NCBI GenBank assembly: GCA_024516155.1
Contig: JAJJXM010000013.1
Span: 248,001 to 312,000, forward strand
Direction of reading: 5' to 3'
Source of the DNA: Pyronema omphalodes
Taxonomy: Eukaryota > Ascomycota > Pezizomycetes > Pezizales > Pyronemataceae
DNA length: 64,000 bases
Within the stretch, counting starts at the first letter, position 1; each line of letters opens with the position of its first letter. Under the pieces are notes generated by a model. The model worked only from the letters and a program-made list of their open reading frames with translations. It was not told where the DNA came from and ran no database searches. Shown piece by piece: positions 21,973-32,490 of the stretch. Position numbers and translations under genes: made by a program.

Positions 21973-23028
21973 CTCCTCATCCTTTCCCGAAATCCCAAAA
22001 AAAACTCTTTCCAGTGATCACACACAGATACTCCAAGGTAATCATTCCGCAGTACTTCTCACATACTGGTATTGCCTAGTATTTTTTTTCCCGCGTATCA
22101 ACTCCCAAATATCTGTAACGGATACTCTGTATGTGCTTTATTTTATCATAATTTCATCACAGTTTTTGCTGATTCTGCCCATATTCTTCCGTAGTCCGGT
22201 CTTTGCTCGTTATTGTTTCCTGACTTCTTTTCTTGGTGAGCGCGCGTAGCGGCAATCTGATGTTGCATCGGACGTAGTCGCGCTTAAAGGAAACATCCCA
22301 TCCCTTCACCTCGCTTAAACAAGCGAAACGTATCATGTTACGTGCATCATCTTTTTCTTGTCTTATCGCGGGTCATATTCGAAATTAAAAGCTTACATCC
22401 AAGCCATGCCGTGTCCACCGAGTGCCTATCCATTCTACCTCACGTGGAACGCGCCTTTTCCCGTCAGTTGACCCCGCGTGTTCTGCCGCGTCGACTAACG
22501 CCGCCCCTCTCGCGATGTCGCGTCTTCTCACCTCGGACACTACTGGTAGGAAGTGCCCCCATCCCGGTATGTATAATCGGACAATGTATAATTTGCTTTC
22601 GATATCACGTGGAGCTTCTGCTGTGGCAAAGCTTTGGCGGCGCGGATAGTTCCTCACAAAACTCGCGAACGCGACACGCAGTTGACCAACTTCCGCAAAT
22701 TTATACCGATCATGTAGGAGTTTCTACTACTCGCATACTTCTCCGCCCTCGTGGACGTTTACTTCAAAGGTATCAAATGTTTAATCGATGTTTGTTAGTA
22801 CGTAAATAGGTTTATTCCCCATTTCGCCTTGGTTACAGATTTGTTATTTTGTTCTCCTTCATGACCGCTTATGATTACATTCGGGTTATTAATTATTCAT
22901 AATTGAGACTCCTCCTCTTATCATACATTTATTCTCCGCTGATTTTCGTATTTAGCTCCGTAAAAGTGCCTATAAATCCTTTTGCTCCCTGGAGTATCCT
23001 TACTGGATTGCCACCTCCTACTCCTCCA
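21973..23028. other. No gene recognised
   Basis: Between the tRNA and the 3' end of the 23.0 kb zinc-knuckle gene. A 155-residue ORF (22342-22809) overlaps equally long ORFs in other frames and shows no domain. A GC-richer block with GTCGCG/CGCGAC words (22400-22530) may be another repeat fragment. Confidence 0.45.
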
Positions 23029-24525
23029 TCATGGTGCAGGCCGGTCACTTCTTGTCAGCTTTTTGGCGCCATTCAGTCTTCCAACCGAGCCTCTAGTCGC
23101 ATGCTTGGATAAGCTGTTATCGCCTCCATTCTGACATTGAAACACCGTATGTCCCGTCATATTGCAAGTCGCACAAGTCAAATTGCTCCTGGTTAAGGAC
23201 AGCCATATAACCGCCCACCTCGATTTGCATCACCATGTTATGCGGCGGGACACAGTCAAATCTAAAAAAAAGTCTCTGGTGCGAATCCCCAGATGCTTTC
23301 TGCGGCGAACCTCGAAGGTAGACGAGAATTCTGGATGGCATTCCTCAAAGTAATTTTTGACTGCTGTCTTGACACTTTTGGAATCAGAGAGCACACCTAA
23401 GGTAATGCGCCAGATAACATCAGGCCGAACTGGTTTCTGTTCAAAAGCACGAATCACCAGTGGCATTGGCGTATTTTCGAATAAAAAAGCCCGGGACCGT
23501 AACATAACAAGGGCTCTATCTCTCGAAGAGGTTTCTCTGAAGCGGATCGCATAATAGGATTCCTTGACCGATCGAATTCGTATCATCCCGGCGAGGGCTG
23601 TATCGAATATATGATCGAGCAATATTTCATGCATTAATGCTCGGTTTTTCTGAAACTCCTTGGGTAGAGCGATGTATAAAGCGGACTTGCTTTTGATCAA
23701 TCTTTGTTTCTGCACGACCGATAGACGCGTTGCACGGGTTACTTTGGGTCTTGAAAAACGGACGCTTTTTGGTGACTGACGGCATGCCATCTGATTGATA
23801 GCTTCTGTAGCATTTTCGTTTATTCCGGTGTGTTCGGCAGTAGAGGTGAATTGTTCTAAAACCGTTGAATTCAACTCTGATACTAAAGGCACCGCACTGG
23901 TTAGCTGACTGCTGTCTCTGATCTCTCCAGATGAAGCCGTATCCGTTGAAACGTCATCTTGACCCACCCGGTCAACCTCTCCGTGCGAATCGATATCCTC
24001 GCGGGACATACCATCTTCTTGCGTTTGCAACCGGGCTATATATCCTCAAGTTCCTGAAGCCTCTTCTTAAACATCTCTGTGGTGTCAACGCTTTTCTGGA
24101 TGATTCTGGACACCTCCACTTCCACATTATTCCTCGCTTGAAACAGGTCTCGAAGGTGCCGCTTAACCATTTCGACCAGTTGTTTCTGTGACGTATTATC
24201 CTCTAACAGCTCATTGTAAGCTTTTTCTAAAACTTGCTTCTCCTCAAGACATTTATCAAGCTGTTGTTTCAAGTCATATACCGTCTGTCAGGACTGTCAG
24301 CACCAGCTATAAAACCTTGGACAGCCATTGGAATGCTTCTGTATGGCGAGGGATATGCACCATCTTTTCACCATCTTGTCGAGGTCGTTTATCTTGGATG
24401 AGATCGACAGCATTGGGTTGGTTATTTAGATTCATTTCTTCGATACTGGAAGTATCGTCGAACGACCTTACCGACGATGGAGGAGAGGAGCTGCAGTAAT
24501 ACACGCTTCTAGGAAAAATTGGCAT
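23029..24525 (-). CDS. Coiled-coil + RRM-like/CCHC zinc-knuckle protein (paralog 3, frame-broken)
   Basis: The leader from the ATG at 24525 contains PNAVDLIQDKRPR and KMVHIPRHTEAFQWL. A coiled coil follows (LVEMVKRHLRDLFQARN ... FKKRLQELEDI, about 24270-24036). The basic linker ATRLSVVQKQRLIKSK precedes an RRM-like region (ALYIALPKEF ... SYYAIRF ... MPLVIRAFE, then DVIWRITLGV). The knuckle, read across a 2-base break near 23163, is C-D-L-CNMTGHTVFQC, and the tail is SLSKHATRGSVG. Breaks also lie near 24285-24315, 24030 and 23250. The total length (about 1.5 kb) equals that of the paralog at 25.4 kb. It may be a decaying copy or an intact gene with sequence errors. Confidence 0.55.
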
Positions 24526-24629
24526 CAGGAGTTGGTTGTACGGGTGGACGTCGGGAGTGTAGATGTCGCCTAACGAGAAGGTGGTAGGTTTGGCGGTGTG
24601 CGTGGCTTGCAATCGATAATGCTTTCAAA

Positions 24630-24740
24630 GATGGAGGAAGAAGGTATACGATATGCCAAGAACTATTCACATGCCACGGGGTCAAGAGTTCGTTGGAGGG
24701 TTGGCGTAAGGAAAAGGAAAGCCAGTTCAACTCAAGTTAC
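24630..24740 (-). promoter_or_regulatory. Family promoter block for paralog 3
   Basis: Minus strand: box A-like GTAACTTGAGTTGAACTGGC (24740-24721), an intervening AACCCTCC segment also present in the 10.8 kb copy, and the core CATGTGAATAGTTCTTGGCA continuing TATCGTATACC...CTCCATC (24673-24630). The core lies about 105 bp before the ATG at 24525. Confidence 0.6.
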
Positions 24741-24744
24741 AAGT

Positions 24745-25375
24745 AAACATTGTTTTAGTCCCACAGAGTTTGGAACCAGAGTTATTCGGATAGAGTCGGA
24801 AAAGCCTCTACTGTCGCCTAACCCTGACAGACGACTGCATAACAAGGATATTCAGAGTTTCCTAAGCGTGAAACGATATGAAATTGGGGGAAGGGAGTAC
24901 AGTACAAACTTTCCGGAGTCCATGTAGTTATATGTCTTCTTGATTCCTATTTTGAAAAACACTTTTGTTCCCATATGTTTTCGTACATCACGGAAACACC
25001 ACTGCTGAGGCTTGTTGTGCTTGAAAACAAAACTTCACCTTCTCCTAGATATTATATCTGCATCACATATATTCATCGCCGATTCTCCGCTCCCCAGCAG
25101 TGGTGATACCTTCACAATATTTCGAGTATTTACGTTAAGTCTGTTTATGGCTACTTCTGCCTTGTTTACATCAGTTCTATTTTTTACCATCTCATATCCG
25201 TGTAAATCTCATTCATTTTGCTCAAATATCAAGCCTTTAGATTCCTCCCCCGGTTACATGTCGTTATTCCCATTGCTGTCTTTATTCTTTTCTTTATGGA
25301 GGAGATTACACATCCTTTTCATCCCCGGCGTCTCCCTCTACCCTATCCCTATTTCACTCTTTTTGTAAACTTGGC
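24745..25375. other. Intergenic, no gene recognised
   Basis: Sequence between the promoter of paralog 3 and the 3' end of paralog 4. A pyrimidine-rich 118-residue ORF (25012-25368, plus) looks hydrophobic but has no family match and lies in probable 3' flank of the minus-strand gene. Confidence 0.4.
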
Positions 25376-26879
25376 TCACGCCTTCTCACTCGGAGTCGTG
25401 ACATCCGGGTCTCCCACTGACCCTTCACTCGCGTGCTTTGACAAGCTGCTGTCGCCTGGGTTCTGACATTGAAACACTGTGTGTCCGCTGGTATTGCAGA
25501 AGCCACAGATGTAGAATTTTAGACGGTTAATTATAGCTTTAAATCCGCCGACGTTAATTTGTCTCATCGCAATACGTGGGGGTGGACGGTCAAACCGGAC
25601 ATAAAATTCACCCGTGCGAATTCCCATGTGTTTTTTGGCGCGTACCTCAAAAGTCGATGAAAATGTTGGACAACGTTCCTGGAAGTACATTTTGACCGCT
25701 GTTCTGACGTCTTTAACACTGGAGAGTACACCGACGGTCATGTGCCATATAACATTGGGTGTCTCCGCTGTATAGCCGAATGTTTGTATGTTCAATGGTA
25801 TCGGAGCTTTCTCAAAAACGAACTCCTGGGCCTTGAGGGTATCAAGGGCGTTATCTCTCAACTTGGTGCTTTTGAAAACGATGACGTAATAATGATCGTT
25901 CGCCGACAGAACACGTACCATTCCTGCGGGGGCTACATCGGCTATATACTCGAGTAATGATCTGAGTATTGATGCTCTCTTGTGTTGAACCTTCATGGCT
26001 GGAGCTATGTATATCGCACGATTTTCTCGAAGTAGCCTTTTTCTCTGCATGGATGATATGTACGTTCTAGCCGGTTGGATTTGTGTTGTGTGTGCATCCG
26101 GTGACTGACGGTATGTGATATGTTCCTCAGTTGCTGAAAATCTGTTGTTTACTACAGTTCCTTCGTCATCGTGTAGCCAGTTAGTGTGTGTCAGTGGTTC
26201 TAGAAACGGTGGGCCTGGCTCTGACACAGGAAGCATTTCCATAGTCTGCTGAATCTTTCGTCTCATATGCTCTAGCTGCTTATCGAGCTCCTGAAATCCC
26301 GTGATTGACGAGGCCCTGGCAGTGTGTACTTCACGGTGATTCATCTCACCGACCTCGTTGTGCGAGTGAATATCCTTTTGGCGCAGATACTCGACCTCCA
26401 TTTCTAAGGCGGCTTTCTGTTGCTCAAGTTGTTGAATCCGGTTCTCAAGTTTTGCTGTGATGTCATGGTGTTTCTTCTTGAGTTTGAAGACCTCTAGCTC
26501 CACGTCCTTCTTGCTTGAATCAGCTCTCGCAGCTGCTGGTGAACCATCGCGAGTACTTGTTTCTGTTTCGTATTGCCTTCCAAGAACTCGTGGTATTCCT
26601 TTTCTAGAAGTTGCTTCATCTGAACACATCTTTCAACTGCTGTTTCAAGTCTTCTGTAGTCTTTTGCCGATAGTCAGTACCGCATAACACATCGGATAAC
26701 CGCTTCCCATCTACTGGATTCCGAGGGATGCGTACCTTAATTCCTAATGATTGGGAGTACGGCTCGTCTCCAGTGAGATCAACAACAGTTGCAGAGTCAT
26801 CGGACGTCATATAATGATCTCTGGAAGTCTCCATCGGAGCGATGGGCGATTGCGGGGTGTTCATACGATGGTAATCCAT
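25376..26879 (-). CDS. Coiled-coil + RRM-like/CCHC zinc-knuckle protein (paralog 4, most complete)
   Basis: The start at 26879 (MDYHRMNTPQ) lies 120 bp after the core promoter. The leader holds SATVVDLTGDEPYSQS, a classic-looking SUMO-interaction motif (VVDLT followed by acidic residues), and KVRIPRNPVDGKRLSDVL. The coiled coil follows (HEFLEGNTKQKQVLAMVHQQ ... TAKLENRIQQLEQQKAALEM). The basic linker YISSMQRKRLLRENR leads to an RRM-like region (AIYIAPA ... YYVIVFKST ... IPLNIQTF, then VIWHMTVGV ... FYVRFDRPPPR). The zinc knuckle is CGFCNTSGHTVFQC and the tail SLSKHASEGSVGDPD. Two breaks near 26624 and 26505 are each repaired by one extra A. Total about 501 residues. The coiled coil-RRM-CCHC order equals LINE ORF1 proteins; no RT follows on this strand. 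Confidence 0.68.
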
Positions 26880-26998
26880 CGGGAGGAGTGATAGCGCAAA
26901 GTGGTTATAACAGTAACTTACTCGTTTCTGAAGAGGGCGGGGGTGAAAAAGAGATACCTGGACGTGTGAGTGAGTAGCTGGTGGAGGAACCTTGTAGA

Positions 26999-27041
26999 GA
27001 TGGAGGAAGAAATATAGAGTGTGCCAAGACAAGTTCTCATG
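26999..27041 (-). promoter_or_regulatory. Family core promoter block for paralog 4
   Basis: The minus strand contains GAACTTGTCTTGGCACACTC then TATATTTCTTCCTCCATC. Apart from a few substitutions this is the same as the cores at 6786 and 10883. TATATTT is the likely TATA box. No clear box A is seen further upstream. Confidence 0.6.
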
Positions 27042-28865
27042 GTATTTGGTCACACTGTACAGACGGCGTATGTAGAAAGCAGCATAAGGTGCTCCGCCAC
27101 AGCAGATAATCACATAGCAATATTATAGCAAATATCCATCGCCCATTTTGATACTGAAACTGTATTTTTCTTTCGTAAATGCTTTGCACGGGATCCGGTT
27201 GACGCGGTATTGTCGAAGTTACCGCCTAACTCTTGCAGCCTTTCCGCCGGTCACATACTACACGCAAATTGCATAGTCGATATTTATCTTAAGATACTAC
27301 CTTACACAAATGTTCAATTTCTCGTGTCTTAGTTGAAGGTAATAATAACACCCCCATCTGCCTATGCATACACTTTGAGCCGCCCACTGCTGACTCGGTC
27401 GGTAGTTAACAAAGATCAAGTGATAGATAGTGCTTTCCATGCGAATTGCACCAGCGAAAGTTGTCAACTGAACACTCAAGGATCAACTGCAAAAAGAAAT
27501 CGGTGAAAATGAATATCCTGACTCCAAAACCATGAGTAATCCCAAATACATGGCAGTCGAAAAATAAAAAAAGATGATTTCACCCAGGCTCGATCTGGGG
27601 ACCTTCAGTGTGTTAGACTGATGTGATAACCAACTACACCATGAAACCATATATCTTGCCCGCTGTTCCTATATATACAATATAAGAAAACCATCTTTCC
27701 ATGTGCGGCAACGCTCATCGCAGAGGCCCGAGTGCTGAAAGCCGACCGGTTTTTTCCCTCCTTCATAATCTTTTGTAACTCAGCAACTGCCACTCAGCGT
27801 TGCTATGACAACGCAATCAAGTTGCCTCCAACTAAGATAGCGCGGGATCAGGCGGCCCACCAAATCTCACGCGCGTCAAACTGTAAATGTGTTGACTACA
27901 AAATCTGTTATCAGTATGAAAGACCACGTAATGTCCGCACTGAGTTCTGGCCGGCAGGGGCGAAAGGCAAGGCGTGGTGGTGTGGGTTTGAACGCCCCCC
28001 CCCCCCCCCCCCCCCCCCTCCCCTCAGTGTAAATGCAAATCAATGCATCAATCCTTGTTATCGGACATCATTTGCTTTTTTATTCCTGCAATCTGGCAAA
28101 CTAGCTAGCGTCGAAACTTTTGCCCACCAGCCTTTCGACAGCATTCCCGCCTTCGGAGGTACAAAATGTGATTTCTTAGAGGCTTTTTTGATGTTGATTT
28201 TTTCGACGGAAACACGCTTGGTAACTACCCGCGTGCAGGAATACGATACATCGTCCCACCACCCGTATAGACTGCAGGAGATATTCATTTTTGATAGAGG
28301 GATTTTTAATCATGAGACCCCTTACACAGCTGTTTGTATCTTGGTTGGGCCCCTTGCTTTCTCCTGTGAGTAGCTTGTAGGGTAATTTGTGTACATTCTT
28401 CGACACCGACATTGCTTGGGTCAACGTCCTATCCAGGGGGTGCTTTTCATGGTAGGATTTATCTTATATAAGAATCCTATAATTCCGTCCTCCAATATGT
28501 CACTACTCATTTAATGGGCCCAGCAGATCAGTAGGCCACCAGGCCGGTGCGCTGCATCATCAGCGGATTCTCCCTCTCTATCCCATGGAATCATTAAATT
28601 CGACTTCGAAAATCCTGAATCATTGAATATGCTATCGACATCGATTTTCCATATTAATATCAACTGATTTCAACACTTTATTTACCCACATTCCTACGTT
28701 TAACATGAGAGCAGAGGATACCATCTTCCAATTCCAACCCCTAAACCCCGCGACCCTTGCATAACAACCACGTGGTGCTGTCCTTGACTTCACCCTTGAC
28801 GGATTATCACGGCGCTGAACAATAAAAACGACTCTTCCAAAGTATCCCACATGGAAATTTAATAA
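27042..28865. other. Intergenic with tRNA and a poly-C tract; no protein gene recognised
   Basis: Besides the tRNA at 27575-27648, this holds a pure run of 24 C (27995-28018). A 213-residue ORF (27732-28373) is carried by that run (a polyproline segment) and has no other support. The segment around 28525-28640 shares a GGCCACCAGGCCGGTGCGCT-like word and ATTCGACTTCGAA with 32155-32250. Confidence 0.5.
27575..27648 (-). tRNA. tRNA-Val (AAC), second copy
   Basis: The exact reverse complement of the tRNA at 21892-21965 over all 74 positions, with anticodon AAC and the same A at the start of the T loop. A T-rich run on the minus strand (27570-27562) follows as terminator. The two tRNAs point toward each other and bracket the two coiled-coil/zinc-knuckle genes; outside the tRNA and a few bases of trailer, the flanks do not match. 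Confidence 0.93.
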
Positions 28866-28869
28866 TCAA

Positions 28870-29320
28870 GGCCCGGTCACGAGAGAAGACGTGCTTTATA
28901 TAATCCAACTATGGAAATGAGCAAGTCCTATTCGGGGGTGCAGGAATACCGTACGACTTTTACAAAGTTCCCGAGTCAACTGAAAGTCCAGGTTTCGTTT
29001 TTTGAGAGGGTATCAGAACAGTTATGGTCATTCTTCTTCAACCTAAAAAACACGACGTCACAATTCTTGAAAGTAAACAATTGAAGTTATTAGGTTATTG
29101 TAGAAAAATGGTGACAAAACAGGCAAAAGAAATTATCGCCCATTATCAATGACAGAGTCTATATACAAACTCTTTACGACGATTATCAATAAATAGGTAC
29201 ATCGCCACTTCGATTACATATTGTCGATCATCAAGTCGGATTCATGCCAGGAAGGTCATACTTTGCCTGTGTACAACCTGCCCCAGGTTCTCTTCGAACT
29301 AAACCAGCTATGCCTTATGG
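28870..29320 (+). pseudogene. LINE-type reverse transcriptase fragment (copy 3)
   Basis: Across shifting frames the plus strand gives PVTREDVLYIIQLWK, then AGIPYDFYK (the G-x-P-x-x-FYK motif of LINE RTs), then NYRPLSMTESIYKLFTTIIN and DHQVGFMPGRSYF. These are three successive fingers-region motifs in the right order and spacing. Several frame breaks and stops make it non-functional, and no palm motif is seen after 29320. It is related to the antisense copies at 885 and 9819. Confidence 0.75.
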
Positions 29321-29719
29321 GCAATGATTCAGCAGTTTCAGTTGGCAAGATCTTACCTGCAACGGACGAGTCTCTCCCGGGCCTAGAGAGGGCTAAACTG
29401 TTGTATCAAGCGGAAGGTGACAGTTAACACTTGAGAACCGTAATATGCAATGTACAAATACTTCAGTCTTACCAATGACCCTCCGGTAAATGTTGTTGCT
29501 GTGGCATTGGACCCAAACATGAAGCCAGCCCTACTCGGAACCCGTTGGAATAATAGTCCCAATTGGATTCAGCGTGCGCAGCGAATAGTTGATGTTGTTT
29601 CGTCGAGTTATATCCCGGCTAAAAGAAATATTTATCGTAGATCGTGAAGAGACGGAAATGCTTTCTTCGGTGGTCGCTCATCCTACTGTGAATGACTGAG
29701 GTAAATCGTGAAAGAAAAG

Positions 29720-30330
29720 AGCGCATATAAATATTCCTTCTATCTTTCACATTTCATCTTCTACTTGCAAGAATTTTCAACTTCTTTCATTGCCGCTGGA
29801 AGTCAAACATCAACAGCCATCACTCGATTCCCAGCACGGCAAAAATATCATAATGTCCTCACCGTCGTCCTCTACACCTGTTCTGGAAAGAAGCAGAAAA
29901 ATAAGACTGTCCTCCCAAAAAGTCGTTTTCATTCGAAAAGGATATATTGGATAGCCAAAGCACAATCTCTTCTGGTTTGTCAACACTTAACAGTGACCTC
30001 CTTACACCAACGTTAGACAGCAACCCTGTTGAACCCGGTAGCTCACAGGACAGACGCATTCCTGGCATGTTCCTGATGTTCCTCGGTAAGCAAAAGGCTT
30101 GTAAGAGCCACATCTGGCTGCCAGCTAATGGCTGTGAATTTCTGATCGTGGGCAAGCCAAGATGGCATTGTAATAGATGGTCGCTCGCGAGTGACCATTC
30201 GTGACTCTTGTCGTGGTCCCTCACGGTCACCCGCGGTCCGTCCGGTCCATGGTGCCTCAAGGATGGCAGGTCCTGGTCCTACTATAGGATGAGACCACAA
30301 GTGACGGTCCGGTCCGTGCTGAACTCTGGT
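29720..30330 (+). repeat. Dispersed repeat S, copy 2
   Basis: Aligns at both ends with 13040-13620: the TATAAAT plus pyrimidine-rich leader at 29727-29790, CTTCTTTCATTGCCG (29779) and CTCTACACCTGTTC (29870), then the GC-rich palindromic part at 30190-30330. ORFs across it on either strand are not conserved between the two copies. Confidence 0.55.
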
Positions 30331-30334
30331 TGAT

Positions 30335-32490
30335 TTGTAGAATAACTATCCTTACTATTATTGGAACCGAAAAGAAGTTTGATATATGCGGGGTGGAATA
30401 CTTGCACTTTGTGTTATGCTAACTTATGTAGTCTGTTTGTGTTATATTTTCTTTACTTCTTTGCTCTTGTTGCACTTGAAAACATGCCTTTCCTTATTTT
30501 CTTTTTCGCATGTACTTCCTCTTTTACAGATTAGGCTATTATTTGCGGATGGAATTTCAGGTATAAGTACCTGTGTCTCTCCTAGGGAGAAAAGAACATT
30601 ACGATGAATTATAATATACTCTATTATAAAATTCTTAAACATCTCCTCCAAATCTCCCTTACTGCTCAAAATACCTTGACCGGTGTTTGCTCGACTTCTG
30701 TTCACTCGAAATCACTCGCTCATTAACTATGTCTGTAATTTGAATTAATCATAAACATTCTTAACACTCTATTTCTTTTTACACTGTGTCAAGATCGCGT
30801 GAATATAACGATCAGTGACACCAAAAGTGACTTTAAAATTAGGAATGTTTCTCAACATTCACATGCGATAAACATCACGATTCACGAATAAAATAAACCT
30901 TGTACCTCCCATATTGCTTCAGAATAGGTTTGTTAAGAAGTCAAAATGATCCTTATCTTGGGAGAATGTACACCTTTCCGAATTGACATTTTGTTATTAC
31001 CCATGAAGGTGCCTCTATGACTATTCCAACATAGCCAAGCAACTGTTCCGCCATGGTTACGGCGCGGATGCAGACTCTCATTATGGACATGGACCCTTTT
31101 AGAGTCATTTAACGAAACTTCTCATCATATGTTAACGACATAACGATCTGTGCATTGATACTGAACTACACAGTGATTCTATTCCTTTTTTTGCCACGCA
31201 AGGAATTACTCTCGTTTGAGCTGTGAAACATCCTCGATTACATGTAATGCGTCTCTAAACCTTGATGATACAAAGAAGGTTTTGTAGCCGTCAGAGAAGT
31301 GTCAGATGATACTTTAGTCGTAGATCCATGAGTGGAAATGGAGGTTTGCACTCGGGTAAACGATACGCGTTGATCCATCACTAAAAATGAACGAAACATC
31401 ATCAAAAATCAGCAACAATATGAAATGCATGACCAATGTAACAATTACCAGCTGTGTAATTTACCCGGTTAGGCATGTGCTTTCGTCGCCGCCACAACAT
31501 TGTTTATAATTACATTTGGAGGAGTTTTGTGTCACGGACATTATGTCATCCGCGGTACATCCACCATGTCTGGTATCTCCATCAATCCATCCTTCGCTTC
31601 GACACCTTCTTCCTCCATTACTCTTCCGATTTACACCCATTTTCTCAATATTCGCACCTATCATCTCAATCTTCACTCCTATTGTCCGATATATTTGAGG
31701 CATTTCTCCAAAGAGTTTCCTATCTCCTACACTTTGCTACACCGAACTTTATCTCTTCCTCTCACTGAAAGATCTCCAATTTACTCTGCCTTGTAGCTCA
31801 TAATCCCGCCTCTTTACGATCAGTTTTTCATGACCTTTTCTAGCTCCTATCGGTATCTCCCAGTTCCAGAGAACCAGCTATTACTAGTCAAACCTAACGC
31901 ATCTCAGGCTACTGAATGGATAGCAATCGCATAACCGCAGAGATTTGACAAGATCATGACCTTCATGATTGTGCTTTTTCCGACACACAACAATTTCAGA
32001 CTCGAGATACCTTATTCGACTTTGTGCTTGGTTTTTTTATCTCCTCGGCCCTTCGTATTCTTTCGCCCTTCCTCTGTGTTCGCCCTCATCTTCAGATACC
32101 CATGGTCATTAGCCATTCCAATTATCCAAGACGAGAGAAGCCATCAAAAGGCTCCAACGGAATATGAGGCCACTTGGCCGATGCACTGCACCATCATTCG
32201 ATTTCCCGTCTTTTCCGCTTTATTTACTATATTCGACTTCGAATAGGCTCATTGAATTTCGTTTTCTTTCCCATTCTGTTTTGTTTTGAGTTATTATTCA
32301 ATCCAAACACGGATTTAGTACTGGCTTTATGACGCCATTTATGTGTATGCCTTTGTTTGTTCTCGGGAGATGGCAATTCGAAAGGCCTTTGTGCTTTTGT
32401 TTTCAAGCACATTTTCGACATTTATAAACTTGCCTCATGCTAACATATATTCCACAAGTCATGTGTCCATGAGGTAAGGGATATGACAGC
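30335..32490. other. AT-rich stretch, no gene recognised
   Basis: I see no recognisable domain, RNA gene or clear element. Overlapping ORFs at 31461-31796 on both strands are a pyrimidine-rich segment read in several frames. The sequence near 32155-32250 shares words with 28525-28640 and, inverted, with 2815-2850. Confidence 0.5.

Noticed and set aside
27732..28373. 213-residue ORF with a polyproline stretch
   Set aside because: Opened by a 24-C run; no domain, and overlapping ORFs exist on the other strand.
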